64,000 bases of DNA from Niallia taxi (GTDB lineage: Bacteria > Bacillota > Bacilli > Bacillales > Cytobacillaceae): assembly GCF_004005475.1 (NCBI RefSeq), contig NZ_RZTZ01000005.1, forward strand, positions 62,001 through 126,000. The letters run 5' to 3'. Below are positions 7,058-16,530 of the stretch, in pieces. Made by a program: the position numbers and the translations under genes. Position 1 is the stretch's first letter, and every line of letters begins with the position of its first letter. Below the pieces are notes generated by a model. The model saw nothing but the letters and a program-made list of their open reading frames with translations, did not search any database and was not told the DNA's origin.

Positions 7058-8983
7058 ATGAATAATACGGATGAAGGACTATTACGCGAATCATTAAAAA
7101 GGATGAATGCTGTTTTAAAACAATCCTTTAAGGTAAACAAGAATCCCTTTCCTTGGCTGAAGGCTTTTTATGCTGGTTTGGCTGCAGCACTTCCTGTATT
7201 TATTGGTGTTCTTTTCGGGAGCTTTGAAAATGGGCTATTGGCCGGAATAGGGGGATTCACCTATTTATATGTGTTTGATATTCCTTATGTTCAAAGAGCC
7301 AAAAAGATATTTCTTGTGCTGTTGTCTATTACCTTCTCTGTATTTATTGGCACCATTTTGGCGCCGTATGTTGCTTTATCTGTTTTGATGATGGGTGTTA
7401 TTGGCGCGTTAGCAATCTTTATTTTTGGAGCATTGAAAATAACCGGACCATCTGCCTTATTTTTTGTTCTTTGTTTTGCCATGGCAACTGGCATGCCGGT
7501 TGATCCATCTCTTGCGCCTATTCGGGCAGGGTTTGTTTTTATAGGTGGATCTTTATCTTGGATTCTCGCTATGCTTGGCTGGTTTTTCCATCCTCATAAA
7601 CCTGAAATAAAGGCAGTGAAAAGGGTATACTGTAAGCTTGCTGAATTAATGGATTCTATAGGTACAAGCAATGTGAATATGGTAAGGCATAGAGTTATTA
7701 ATGTAATGAGCGAAGCAGAAGCTGTTCTGTTTGCAGGATATTCTTCTAGACCGTCCACAAAACTATGGAGTCAGCTTTTTCTATTAAACGAGCATGCTAA
7801 CTTAATTTATTCAAGCATAGCAGCAATTTCTACTACAACTGATCAAATACCGCCAGCATTAGGGCAATCTGTCCGTGAAATCAGTGAAATGATTGGTGCA
7901 AGCAATTTACCGAGTAAAGAAGCTGCTTTGCCTGAAGAGATGTCTGCGGAAATAGAGAGTATAGCCAAAAGGGTATTTGAGGCAAAAGGTATTTTAATGG
8001 CGTCCTTAAAGGAATTAAAGCATGAACAGTTTGTTAAGCCTTCCTTGAAAACAACACTATTAGGTGCGGTTGATAAAAACTCCATTGTATTTCTTTCTTC
8101 TGTTAAGTATGGGGTTGTTTTAATAATTGCAGCATTAATTGCTTATTCTTTTCCGTTTGAGCACGCCTATTGGATTCCACTTTCATGTGCTGCAGTCATG
8201 AGCGGACCGACTATTATTGCCACTTTTCATCGGGCAGTGCAAAGGATGATGGGGACAGTTATCGGCTTACTTATTGCAGGGGTAATCCTCATTACAGTGC
8301 ACAATGGCTTTGTGGTTGCTCTTCTTATCCTTTGTTTAACATTTTTGACAGAGCTGTTTATCGTCCGTAATTATGGTTTTGCGGCAATTTTCTTTACAGC
8401 ATCTGCACTCATTATGGCCGAGTATTCCTCCCAAGTGTTTGACTACCCATATTTTGCAGTTGTAAGAGTGACAGATATTCTAATAGGGAGTCTTATTGGA
8501 CTGGCAGGAGTAGTGCTGATTGGGAGGAAATCTGCCTCCAATCTGTTAAATCATTTTGTTGCGAAAACAATCCGCAGTCAAGGTCAATTTCTTGTAGCAA
8601 TGTACTCTAATTACATCCCATATGAAGATATACAAAGTAAGGAGCAGAGCAAAATGCAGACAAATCTCACCAACTTGGTGACTGTCTATCAATCGGCATT
8701 AGGAGAGTTGTTTGGGAACAGAGCAAGGTTGGAGGCATTATGGCCAGTTATTTTTTCCATTAAACAAATTAGCCATGAGTTGAATATAAGCATGAAGTAT
8801 GGACTGGAGAAGAAATTTCCTGAACGCGAGCTAGCTCAATGGCTTTATGCAATGGAAATAATGGCTCTTTCAATCGAGAACAATTTGTATCCTGAACGAA
8901 AGGAGCTTCCCTTTGTGGAAGGCTTTTCTCATTTGCACAACGAAGTTTTCAATCTGCAAAAGGAAATGGAGCAATGGGAGTAA
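7058..8983 (+). CDS. FUSC family membrane protein (aromatic acid exporter/YccS-like)
   Basis: A 641-residue inner-membrane protein with the duplicated architecture of the fusaric-acid-resistance (FUSC) superfamily. A first membrane block lies at about residues 25-180, a cytosolic helical region at about 185-340, a second membrane block at about 345-505, and a C-terminal cytosolic helical domain to the end. The loop HAYWIPLSCAAVMSGPT in the second block is the conserved FUSC_2 motif. Family members are implicated in efflux of aromatic acids and other organic anions, but the substrate here is unknown. ATG 7058 is chosen because AGGAG (7042-7046) sits 11 nt upstream; the in-frame GTG 7046 overlaps it. 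The gene appears monocistronic, ending in a terminator shared with convergent doxX. Confidence 0.82.
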   Translation: MNNTDEGLLRESLKRMNAVLKQSFKVNKNPFPWLKAFYAGLAAALPVFIGVLFGSFENGLLAGIGGFTYLYVFDIPYVQRAKKIFLVLLSITFSVFIGTILAPYVALSVLMMGVIGALAIFIFGALKITGPSALFFVLCFAMATGMPVDPSLAPIRAGFVFIGGSLSWILAMLGWFFHPHKPEIKAVKRVYCKLAELMDSIGTSNVNMVRHRVINVMSEAEAVLFAGYSSRPSTKLWSQLFLLNEHANLIYSSIAAISTTTDQIPPALGQSVREISEMIGASNLPSKEAALPEEMSAEIESIAKRVFEAKGILMASLKELKHEQFVKPSLKTTLLGAVDKNSIVFLSSVKYGVVLIIAALIAYSFPFEHAYWIPLSCAAVMSGPTIIATFHRAVQRMMGTVIGLLIAGVILITVHNGFVVALLILCLTFLTELFIVRNYGFAAIFFTASALIMAEYSSQVFDYPYFAVVRVTDILIGSLIGLAGVVLIGRKSASNLLNHFVAKTIRSQGQFLVAMYSNYIPYEDIQSKEQSKMQTNLTNLVTVYQSALGELFGNRARLEALWPVIFSIKQISHELNISMKYGLEKKFPERELAQWLYAMEIMALSIENNLYPERKELPFVEGFSHLHNEVFNLQKEMEQWE

Positions 8984-8985
8984 AA

Positions 8986-9009
8986 AAAAGCTGGCCGCAG
9001 CCAGCTTTT
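8986..9009. terminator. Bidirectional terminator between FUSC and DoxX genes
   Basis: AAAAGCTGGC-cgca-GCCAGCTTTT is a perfect 10-bp stem with A- and T-tracts on either side, serving both converging genes. Confidence 0.9.
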
Positions 9010-9017
9010 AATATGTA

Positions 9018-9434
9018 TTAAGGTTGATATAACAAAACATAGTCACCAGGTCCTGTTAGGGCAACACCGATTGCCACTGCAATCAAAACAAAATTGTATT
9101 CGAATCCACCCTCAGTCATCCAGTACCCATTTTTCCCATGGACAGCGAAAATAGCATCAATCATGACAATAACGATCATCGCTGCACCTAGCCATGTAAG
9201 TACACCGGAAGCAAAAAGCAAACCACCTATAAATTCGAATAATCCTGCTAAGATCGCCCAAACCTTCGCTCCCTTTGCAAGACCGATTGTTTTCAGCCAA
9301 TTGCCTGTTCCTTCAATTCCAGTCCCGCCAAACCAGCCGAAAAGCTTTTGGGCACCATGGCCAACAAAGGTCAATCCCACTACAAGTCGAATAATCAAAA
9401 GCCCGCTATTTATCATTACGATATTATGAGCCAT
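9018..9434 (-). CDS. DoxX family membrane protein
   Basis: A 138-residue protein with four hydrophobic segments and the DoxX signature at the N-terminus (GLLIIRLVVGLTFVGHGAQK, about residues 11-30), followed by a GWFGGTGIEGT loop. Bacillus homologues such as CatD are partners of redox or thiol-stress enzymes, but the biochemical role of this copy is unknown. ATG 9434 has AGAAGG 7 nt upstream; a GTG 18 nt earlier overlaps that site. A TATAAT-like -10 lies at 9484-9489 on the minus strand. It is monocistronic and convergent with the FUSC gene. Confidence 0.82.
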   Translation of the reverse strand: MAHNIVMINSGLLIIRLVVGLTFVGHGAQKLFGWFGGTGIEGTGNWLKTIGLAKGAKVWAILAGLFEFIGGLLFASGVLTWLGAAMIVIVMIDAIFAVHGKNGYWMTEGGFEYNFVLIAVAIGVALTGPGDYVLLYQP

Positions 9435-9833
9435 GCTAAAACCTTCTTCCACTATTTGTTTTGAGTAAAAACTTTTATTGCCTATTATATGGACAAAAAG
9501 TTCAACTTATACAAGCAATTTCCTGCGAAATCATTATTCTTCCTATGATTTCAGTAAGTACATTTAAGAGCAGTCCATTCGCACCTTTACCCTGTACAGA
9601 AATTATATAACTAGTACTTTCCACTATTTAAGCTATGTACAATAATCAGTTGTTATTATACGCCTGTCTTTTTTTGAAAGTAAATAAGAATAGTCGGAAA
9701 TAGATATATTTTACTAATATATTGTTATGGAAGACTGTGTTCTAGTGCGTCCCTTTTAAAAAAACAGGCATACTTCGTGTTTTACGGGGTAAAGAGACAA
9801 AATAGTAATTTTGTTAGAATGGAGGCACTAATA
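9435..9833. other. 399-bp AT-rich intergenic region
   Basis: This holds the divergent upstream regions of the DoxX gene and the pyruvyl-transferase gene. Apart from a TATAAT-like box for doxX I see no riboswitch, gene or strong hairpin. Confidence 0.5.
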
Positions 9834-10862
9834 ATGAATGCAGAAATATTAGCAGGAAAACTAGTAAAAGGCATAGCACCTAACATTGATGCTAAAGACT
9901 TGTTAAATGATAAAAGAAAGGTATTCCTTTTCGGCTCACCAAGCTACACAAATATCGGTGACCAGGCAATAGCATATGCAGAGGAAAAATTTATAAAAAA
10001 TCATTTTCCATATTATGAATATGTAGAAATTATGGATTACGCGACAGAGGAAGGAATAAAGCTAGTAAAAGAGATAATTAAAGAAGATGATATTGTCTGC
10101 TTTACAGGAGGCGGAAATCTCGGCAGCCTGTATTTGGAGATTGAAGAAGACAGACGAAAGGTATTTGAGGTTTTCAAGGATTATAAAACGATTTCTCTTC
10201 CTCAGTCTGTTTACTTTGAAGATACGGAAGAAGGTAACCTGGAAAAACAGAAGTCACAGGACGCTTATCATAAAAACCGCCATTTAACAATTGCGGCAAG
10301 AGAATCGCAAACTCTCGAGGTTGTGAAGAATACCTTTAATTCTAATGTTATTTATACTCCAGATATGGTTCTTTCCCTTGATATTGTTCCTAAAGAGCTG
10401 AAAAGGGACGGGGTGTTGTTTATATTGAGGGCGGACAAAGAAAAAGTGACAGATGAAGATTTTATTACGGATCTAATGAAATGGTCTGAAAAGATCGGGC
10501 CTGTTGACCGAACAGATACAGTGCTTTCAGAAGTAGATACTATTGATTATGATGAACGAGAAAAATACTTTTTAGAAATGCTCGAAAAAATTGGTTCAAG
10601 CAAAATTGTTATAACAGACCGTTTGCATGCAATGGTTTTTTCCATTATCACAAATACCCCTTGCCTTGTGTTTGGTAATAGTTACGGGAAAGCAAAACAC
10701 TCCTATACGGATTGGCTGGATGAGCTTAACTTCATTGAATATACAGATACACAGGATATCGGCGAGTTAGAAAGATTAGTGGAAAAGCTAATGAAGGCAG
10801 AGCCGAACCGTGTCCATTTAGCAGAGGATTTTCAGCCATTAAAGGACTTCTTCAAGAATTAA
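9834..10862 (+). CDS. Polysaccharide pyruvyl transferase family protein (YxaB/EpsO-like)
   Basis: A 342-residue protein of the polysaccharide pyruvyl transferase family. Recognisable family motifs are FGSPSYTNIGDQAI near the N-terminus (about 32-45), CFTGGGNLG (about 89-97) and ITDRLHAM near residue 260. The length matches B. subtilis YxaB (about 340). The family transfers pyruvate ketals to exopolysaccharide or wall sugars. No polysaccharide cluster surrounds it, so its acceptor is unknown. GGAGG (9821-9825) lies 8 nt before ATG 9834; earlier in-frame ATGs at 9777 and 9819 lack a site. A terminator follows, making it a single-gene unit. Confidence 0.85.
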   Translation: MNAEILAGKLVKGIAPNIDAKDLLNDKRKVFLFGSPSYTNIGDQAIAYAEEKFIKNHFPYYEYVEIMDYATEEGIKLVKEIIKEDDIVCFTGGGNLGSLYLEIEEDRRKVFEVFKDYKTISLPQSVYFEDTEEGNLEKQKSQDAYHKNRHLTIAARESQTLEVVKNTFNSNVIYTPDMVLSLDIVPKELKRDGVLFILRADKEKVTDEDFITDLMKWSEKIGPVDRTDTVLSEVDTIDYDEREKYFLEMLEKIGSSKIVITDRLHAMVFSIITNTPCLVFGNSYGKAKHSYTDWLDELNFIEYTDTQDIGELERLVEKLMKAEPNRVHLAEDFQPLKDFFKN

Positions 10863-10876
10863 ATCAGGTGGAAAGG

Positions 10877-10900
10877 GACTGTCAGAGGACAGTCTTTTTT
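10877..10900 (+). terminator. Terminator after the pyruvyl-transferase gene
   Basis: GACTGTC-agag-GACAGTC with six following T residues. Confidence 0.9.
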
Positions 10901-11036
10901 CAATTTAAAAGCTTGAAGTAATGAAAAGCAGTAAACTTAGTTCATGAAGAAAGCCATCTGATTGAAATAAAAGTATAATAAGGGTACAGACGCAAACATT
11001 ATTAAGGACTAATCACATGTTAGGAAAGGGGATACT

Positions 11037-12500
11037 ATGACAAAAAGCAATGAAGCTGGATGGAATTTAGATAATAGCTATGCTCAGCTCCCAGAAAAGT
11101 TATTTACTAGAACAATGCCGACACCGGCAGCTGCACCAAAGGTAGTATTGTTCAATCAAGAGCTTGCCGAAGACTTAGGTTTGAATGCTGAGCTTCTTCA
11201 AGGGGAAGCGAGTGCAGGAGTATTTGTAGGAAATGATTGTCCTGAGGGTGCGGACCCACTTGCCCAGGCATATGCTGGCCATCAGTTTGGTTACTTCAAC
11301 AGACTCGGTGATGGACGTGCAATTTTGTTGGGAGAGCAGATTACCCCAGATGGAGAGCGCGTGGACGTTCAGCTGAAGGGTGCAGGACGGACACCATATT
11401 CCCGCGGTGGAGATGGTCGCGCAGCACTTGGACCGATGCTGCGAGAGTATATTATCAGTGAAGCAATGCATGCACTGCAGATTCCCACTACAAGAAGCTT
11501 GGCCATTACTTTGACAGGTGAGGATATCCTCCGAGAAACAAGGCTTCCAGGTGCTGTCTTGACAAGAACAGCTGCGAGTCACCTTCGTGTTGGAACTTTC
11601 CAGTTTGCTGCACAATGGGGAAGCAATGAGGAGCTTAAAGCTCTTGCGGACTATGCGATAAAGCGTCATTATCCACAATTGGAAAATGAAGAGAACCGCT
11701 ATCTTTCCCTGCTTGAGGAAGTGATAAAAACACAGGCTGAGCTTATCTCCAAATGGCAGCTTGTCGGCTTTATCCATGGTGTCATGAATACAGATAACAT
11801 GACGATCAGCGGGGAAACAATTGACTATGGTCCTTGTGCTTTTATGGATGTGTATAGTCCTAACACAGTATTTAGCTCAATCGATTCAGAAGGGCGTTAT
11901 GCGTACGGCAATCAGCCTGTAATTGGTGGATGGAACTTAGCTCGCCTCGCAGAGAGTCTGCTGCTGTTAATTCATGATGAGGATGAAACAGCACTGGAAT
12001 TAGCCCAAGAGAAAATATCAGGATATATGGATTTATATAAAAAAAATTGGCTTAATGGTATGCGAATGAAGCTAGGACTCTTTCATGCAGAGCAAGAGGA
12101 CGAGGAGCTAATCAATAGACTGCTTCTGTTGATGGAGAAGTATCAAGCAGATTATACGAATACTTTCCTAGCCCTTACCTTCACGAAAACTGATAATACT
12201 GCGTTGTTTACTAGCAAAGAGTTTGAAGAGTGGCACAAGCTTTGGCAGGATAGGCTTGGCAGGCAAACGGAAACAAAAGCTCAAGCAGAAGAGCAGATGC
12301 GTAAAGCAAATCCTGCTGTTATTCCAAGAAATCATCGAGTTGAGGAAGCCTTAGAGGCTGCGGTCGAGCATGGTGATTACACGGTAATGGAGAAGCTGCT
12401 CGAAGTCTTATCTCAACCATATGCTCATACAGCAGAGCAGGTAGAATATGCGAAGCTTCCTGTTTCAAGAGGACCATACCAAACATTCTGCGGCACTTAA
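11037..12500 (+). CDS. selO: SelO/YdiU protein adenylyltransferase (pseudokinase AMPylator)
   Basis: A 487-residue SelO family protein. Nucleotide-binding segments are [12 protein letters not shown] (84-95) and [18 protein letters not shown] (112-129). The catalytic loop HGVMNTDNM (247-255) and metal-binding DYG (263-265) are present. SelO binds ATP in a flipped orientation and transfers AMP to protein Ser/Thr/Tyr side chains, linked to redox stress. The C-terminal redox-active position is Cys (C485 in CGT, three residues from the end), where animal homologues carry selenocysteine. The Shine-Dalgarno AAAGGGG precedes ATG 11037. It is likely transcribed with, or shortly before, the YdeI-type gene; only a weak hairpin separates them. 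Confidence 0.92.
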   Translation: MTKSNEAGWNLDNSYAQLPEKLFTRTMPTPAAAPKVVLFNQELAEDLGLNAELLQGEASAGVFVGNDCPEGADPLAQAYAGHQFGYFNRLGDGRAILLGEQITPDGERVDVQLKGAGRTPYSRGGDGRAALGPMLREYIISEAMHALQIPTTRSLAITLTGEDILRETRLPGAVLTRTAASHLRVGTFQFAAQWGSNEELKALADYAIKRHYPQLENEENRYLSLLEEVIKTQAELISKWQLVGFIHGVMNTDNMTISGETIDYGPCAFMDVYSPNTVFSSIDSEGRYAYGNQPVIGGWNLARLAESLLLLIHDEDETALELAQEKISGYMDLYKKNWLNGMRMKLGLFHAEQEDEELINRLLLLMEKYQADYTNTFLALTFTKTDNTALFTSKEFEEWHKLWQDRLGRQTETKAQAEEQMRKANPAVIPRNHRVEEALEAAVEHGDYTVMEKLLEVLSQPYAHTAEQVEYAKLPVSRGPYQTFCGT

Positions 12501-12530
12501 ACATTTTAATGCCCTTGCATAAACTTCAGG

Positions 12531-12555
12531 ATGCTGCCTATAATGATGGCAGCAT
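12531..12555 (+). terminator. Weak hairpin after selO
   Basis: ATGCTGCC-(9 nt)-GGCAGCAT forms an 8-bp stem, but only TACTTATTT follows, so termination is probably partial. Confidence 0.45.
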
Positions 12556-12610
12556 TACTTATTTAAGTGAAAACTGGTTTTTCCCATACATAAGGAGAGT
12601 AGTTAAAACT

Positions 12611-13285
12611 GTGGCTAAAACAATTACGGAGAAATTAAGCTTGCATAAATATGAACATAAAGCAGTACTTTATATGCCGGAAAACAGTCCATATGAGGAA
12701 GAGTTTAAGAGCTTTGGAGCAAAGCTCGTTTCTGGAGAAAGTTATGATTTGATTTTTGCATTTGTCCTCGACATGGATTCAATGAGGCGTCTCGTGAACA
12801 AAGTAATAGAGGGTGGCTACATAAATAAAGGGGGGTACCTTTATCTCGCATATCCCAAAAAAGGGAATAAAGTTTATTCCACCTTCATTCACCGTGATGA
12901 GCTTATGGACGGCCTTGAGGCAAACAAAAACGGCTTTATCGGTAGCAGCAATATTAAATTTAGCCGAATGGTTGGCATGGATGAAATATTTACTATTGTT
13001 GGACTTAAGGAAGACTCCAAGGGAAAAGCTAAGCCAGTCAACAAGGCGAGTCAGTCTGTCGGTGACTATATTGAACATATTCAGCAAATAGAAAAAGACT
13101 TGGCGGAACATGTAGACCTTCTTTCTTTTTATCAGTCATTAACGCCGGGATATAAAAGGGATTGGGCCCGTTATGTATATAGTGCTAAGCAAGAGGCCAC
13201 AAAGGAAAAAAGGCGACAAGAAATGAAAGTGATTCTTGGAGCAGGGTTTAAAAGCCGTGACCTGTATCGCCGGGAGCATAACTGA
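12611..13285 (+). CDS. YdeI/OmpD-associated (OmdA) family protein
   Basis: A 224-residue protein. The C-terminal segment from about residue 170 (LTPGYKRDWARYVYSAKQEATK, then KRRQEM) is the OmdA/YdeI helix bundle with its characteristic basic face. The N-terminal half starts MAKTITEKLSLHKYEHKAVL, a form typical of Bacillus members, and appears to be an alpha/beta domain of unassigned role. I chose GTG 12611, 11 to 13 nt after AAGGAGAG; the reading frame extends upstream to an ATG at 12509, but that start has no ribosome site and its first 34 residues overlap the post-selO hairpin. The molecular function is not established. E. coli YdeI relatives are linked to peptide-stress resistance, which may not transfer. 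Confidence 0.75.
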   Translation: MAKTITEKLSLHKYEHKAVLYMPENSPYEEEFKSFGAKLVSGESYDLIFAFVLDMDSMRRLVNKVIEGGYINKGGYLYLAYPKKGNKVYSTFIHRDELMDGLEANKNGFIGSSNIKFSRMVGMDEIFTIVGLKEDSKGKAKPVNKASQSVGDYIEHIQQIEKDLAEHVDLLSFYQSLTPGYKRDWARYVYSAKQEATKEKRRQEMKVILGAGFKSRDLYRREHN

Positions 13286-13343
13286 TAAAGTAACACTGCC
13301 AAGCTTAGGATTAAGGAGTGGTGGTAACGAATGCCACCAGCCT

Positions 13344-14048
13344 TTATCTGTAGAAGAAAACAACCAAATTATCTTGGTGATCTAATGTAGCAAGCAGAAT
13401 GTCTGTAACTTCTGCTTGGTATTGAGCTTTCAATTCTGATTTCACCCATTCCTCCTGCTTATGGAGACGCTCCAGTTCTTTTATATCAATCCTTCCATCC
13501 CTTATTATTGTAATTGGCAATTCAAAAGGAGCAGTTTCGAGTTGGAGTGAAGATGGGGTGACAGGAGCAAATTTTGTTTCAAGGAAAACAGAAATACTTC
13601 CGTCTGGCTCCCATGTGGCTAATGCCACCTTTTTAATACTATCCACTTGCTTACCCCGCAGCTCTCCTAGAAGGATATCAATAGAGATTCTGGCTCTTTT
13701 TAGACCATCATAGAGTATCTTACCGTTTTGAATGACGGTTATTGGGTCCTCGTTAATGGCTTTTTGGAGCCAACGCCATTTTAACATCAGTTTTATTCCT
13801 GCAATATAGAGGACAACAAGAACGGAGGTTGTCAGCATCGAGCCCTTTAGGCCAAGCCTTTCCTCTGAAAGGGGATGAGCAATAACGTTCCCAATTACTA
13901 ACGCTATTACAAAATCCAACATCCGTAATTGTGAAATGGAACGATGACCTAATAGCTTTCCGACTATAACTAAGAAAAAAAAGGCAATAAATGCTCGAAG
14001 TATCCATTCAATTGCAGTTAGTGATTCTTGACCTTGATGAAAATCCAT
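13344..14048 (-). CDS. DUF421 (YetF-type) membrane protein
   Basis: A 234-residue protein with three N-terminal hydrophobic segments (about residues 10-95) and a C-terminal cytosolic DUF421 domain with the family's typical short repeats: PITVIQNGKI (about 112-121), then GRIDIKELERL (about 186-196). This matches the YetF/YkjA/YrbG group, several of which are sporulation-expressed in Bacillus. YetF-type proteins are structurally defined but functionally unclear. GGAGG lies 9 nt before ATG 14048; the 24-nt longer frame overlaps that site. It is convergent with the YdeI-type gene and has its own upstream region divergent from glnK. Confidence 0.85.
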   Translation of the reverse strand: MDFHQGQESLTAIEWILRAFIAFFFLVIVGKLLGHRSISQLRMLDFVIALVIGNVIAHPLSEERLGLKGSMLTTSVLVVLYIAGIKLMLKWRWLQKAINEDPITVIQNGKILYDGLKRARISIDILLGELRGKQVDSIKKVALATWEPDGSISVFLETKFAPVTPSSLQLETAPFELPITIIRDGRIDIKELERLHKQEEWVKSELKAQYQAEVTDILLATLDHQDNLVVFFYR

Positions 14049-14218
14049 GGAATTACGCCTCCTCTGTGTCATCGGCTTAGTTTATCACCGAAGCAATGTT
14101 CATAATCATGAATATTAAAAATATGCTGCTGTAATACACGGCAGGAGAATTAGGTGAATGCTATAATAAAGGGCAATCTATACATTGTAAGAAAAAATGA
14201 TACTAATAGGAGAAAGAA

Positions 14219-15484
14219 ATGTTTATTGGTAATGAAATTTTCAGTAAATTCCCTTCTAACCGAGTTGTAATAACGTTAATTGCAATACTTACCACGATTG
14301 CAAGTGAAATAAAGGTTGTCCCATTTGATGGAGAAGCATTTCGTTTTGGGCTTGGCGGCATTACATTTTTTATGCTGATATTGATATGGCCGCCTAAATC
14401 GATATGGAAAGCAGGAGTCATTACTGCCAGTACAATTGTTATCATTAGGACATTAGAGGATATGATTTTGCGGAATGGCGAATTTTTTCCAAGCTTTATC
14501 AGCCATTTTCCTGCTTTTCTGTTTTATTTTATCTATGCACTTGGTTTTCATATCATCAAAGTGGAAAGATATAAATCATCGCCATTTCATTTAGGAGCAT
14601 GGGCATTCCTTTTTGAATTTTTAGGAAATGCGGCAGAGCAGCTGCTGCGTTTTGAAATGGAGGAAAATATAAATATTGATTTTTGGAGCTGGGCCCTTAT
14701 GAGTGCAGTAGCTTTATTCCGCAGCTTCTTTGTTGCTGGTCTTTATGCATCCATTACTGTATCGGAACAGAGAAAACGAGTGGAGGAAATGCTTGGAGTG
14801 GGCTCAGAATTATACGCAGAAGCACTCTATTTGCAGAAATCAATGAATCATATCGAAAAAATAACAGCCTCAAGCTATGATTTATATCAAAAATTGAAGA
14901 AAAAAGAAGAGCTATCATTAAGCATGCAAGCACTTAAAATTGCCCAGGAAATTCATGAAGTCAAAAAAGACTCTCAGCGGGTCTTAGCGGGGATTTCCAA
15001 AATCACGTCTCAAAAGAAGGAAAACAGTTTAACACTTTCTGAGTTATTGAGGCTGGTTATAGTGGCAAATGAAAAGTATGGGGAATATTTAAAGAAAACA
15101 ATTTCCTTTCAATTGAAGCTAACGTCAGATTACGAAACGGAAAAGCATATCCCTATGCTGGCCCTTTTAAATAATTTAACTGCAAATGCTGTAGAATCTA
15201 TTGAAGGAAAAGGAAGCATAAAAATAAGTTTATTTGAAACAAGCGGAAATACCTGCTTTGTTGTGGAGGATACTGGCTCAGGCATAAAAGAAGAGGACGT
15301 GCCGATTCTGTTTGAACCAGGGTATACGACGAAGTTTAATGATAAAGGTGTTGCCGCAACTGGTATTGGTTTATCTCATGTCAAAGAAATTGTTCAGCAA
15401 CTGGATGGAAGCATAGAAGTAGAAACACCAAAAGCAGGAGCAATTTTCCGTATAACTATACCAACGGAACATTTAAGAAAGTGA
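14219..15484 (+). CDS. glnK: Glutamine-sensing histidine kinase GlnK (YcbA-type)
   Basis: A 421-residue sensor kinase. About six hydrophobic segments fill residues 15-185. A cytosolic linker and a non-canonical phospho-acceptor region follow, with His246 in AQEIHEVKKDSQR. The ATPase domain carries the N box (LLNNLTANAVESI, 316-328), G1 DTGSGI (351-356) and G2 TGIGL (381-385). This matches B. subtilis GlnK in length (about 410) and layout, and it lies directly before a YcbB-domain response regulator. In B. subtilis the pair senses glutamine and activates glutaminase and glutamine transport genes. The Shine-Dalgarno AGGAGAAAG precedes ATG 14219. Confidence 0.88.
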   Translation: MFIGNEIFSKFPSNRVVITLIAILTTIASEIKVVPFDGEAFRFGLGGITFFMLILIWPPKSIWKAGVITASTIVIIRTLEDMILRNGEFFPSFISHFPAFLFYFIYALGFHIIKVERYKSSPFHLGAWAFLFEFLGNAAEQLLRFEMEENINIDFWSWALMSAVALFRSFFVAGLYASITVSEQRKRVEEMLGVGSELYAEALYLQKSMNHIEKITASSYDLYQKLKKKEELSLSMQALKIAQEIHEVKKDSQRVLAGISKITSQKKENSLTLSELLRLVIVANEKYGEYLKKTISFQLKLTSDYETEKHIPMLALLNNLTANAVESIEGKGSIKISLFETSGNTCFVVEDTGSGIKEEDVPILFEPGYTTKFNDKGVAATGIGLSHVKEIVQQLDGSIEVETPKAGAIFRITIPTEHLRK

Positions 15485-15485
15485 G

Positions 15486-16391
15486 TTGATAATTCTGCGT
15501 TATTATATTGTAGATGATGACAAGGCGAGCAGAACAATGTTAAAGAATATTATAGAAGAAGAGGACCTTGGCATTGCAATTGGAGAGGCTGACAATGGGA
15601 AGGAATGCTTATCAGCTATCATGACAATGCACCCTGATGTTGTTTTAATTGACTTGCTCATGCCAGAAATGGATGGAATAGAAACGATAGATTTGCTAAA
15701 ACGGGAAGGCTATGAAGGGCAATTTGTCATGATATCGCAAATTGTGAACAAGGAGATGGTTGGCGAGGCATATAAAAAGGGAGTAGAGTTTTTTATTCAT
15801 AAGCCAATCAATCGGATTGAAGTCCAAAGTATTTTAAAAAAAATAGTTGAACAGTGCAGACTTAAGGAATCGCTGCTGACAATTCAGGAGTCTCTTGCAA
15901 ACATTGGACTTGCAAACAATACATTGCAAAAGCCGCAAAGTGTTAAACAAATTGTTTTATCAACCCTTAACTATATGGGAATTATCGGTGAAGCAGGCAG
16001 TGATGATATTATTTCCATCATTGAATATTTAGTAAATGAACGAGGTCATTCACCGCAGCTGCCACCTTTAAAGGAATTATATGAAAAGCTTGCTGGACGA
16101 AGTGGAGCGTCTTTAACGGAAGTCAAAAAAGAAACTAAGGCAATTGAGCAGCGCATTCGCAGGACAATTCTGACTGCTATTAATAACCTCGCATCATTAG
16201 GTGCTATTGACTATACTAATCCAGAGTTTGAATATTATGCTCCTCGCTACTTTGATTTTCAGGAAATAAGAACTCATATGATTCATATCCAAGAGGGCAG
16301 AGGGGACACGGCAAAGGTGAAGGTTAATATCAAAAAATTCCTCCAAGTACTCTATCTAGAAACTTTAGAAAAATATAATAAAACACACTAG
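15486..16391 (+). CDS. glnL: Response regulator GlnL (YcbB-type)
   Basis: A 301-residue regulator. The receiver domain (about 5-120) has acidic triad DDD (10-12), phospho-acceptor Asp56 (VVLIDLLMP) and Lys106 (FFIHKP). The rest is the YcbB domain, a distinctive DNA-binding region found only in GlnL-type regulators. It follows glnK by one base. The start is uncertain: TTG 15486 would give MIILRYYIVDDD, but its ribosome site is weak. CTG 15495 gives MRYYIVDDD, the N-terminus typical of this family, and has AAGTGAG about 9 nt upstream. It probably regulates the downstream gltT gene through the site at 16446-16461, in addition to any distant targets. Confidence 0.88.
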   Translation: MIILRYYIVDDDKASRTMLKNIIEEEDLGIAIGEADNGKECLSAIMTMHPDVVLIDLLMPEMDGIETIDLLKREGYEGQFVMISQIVNKEMVGEAYKKGVEFFIHKPINRIEVQSILKKIVEQCRLKESLLTIQESLANIGLANNTLQKPQSVKQIVLSTLNYMGIIGEAGSDDIISIIEYLVNERGHSPQLPPLKELYEKLAGRSGASLTEVKKETKAIEQRIRRTILTAINNLASLGAIDYTNPEFEYYAPRYFDFQEIRTHMIHIQEGRGDTAKVKVNIKKFLQVLYLETLEKYNKTH

Positions 16392-16445
16392 AATATTTTA
16401 TAATTTTAAAAATTTAGACATATTAAAAAACAATTAAATTTAGGA

Positions 16446-16461
16446 TTTTGTCGGATTTTAT
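16446..16461 (+). promoter_or_regulatory. Candidate GlnL-binding direct repeat upstream of gltT
   Basis: TTTTGT-cgga-TTTTAT resembles the direct repeat TTTTGT-N4-TTTTGT, which as I recall is the reported GlnL target in B. subtilis, with one mismatch in the second half and exact spacing. It lies 70 bp before the gltT start, directly downstream of glnL. Confidence 0.5.
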
Positions 16462-16530
16462 AAGTAGCCTGTAAACTGTGTTATATCCTGACTGATGACG
16501 TTAAGGTTTAACACAAAAGAGGTGAAAATA

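Noticed and set aside
11175-11777. 200-codon frame antisense to selO
   Set aside because: Cys/Ser-rich composition without motifs, opposite conserved SelO active-site codons.
16418-16430. TTTAGACAT half-site upstream of gltT resembling the MarR operator
   Set aside because: Only one arm is present and the locus has no link with the SDR/MarR pair.
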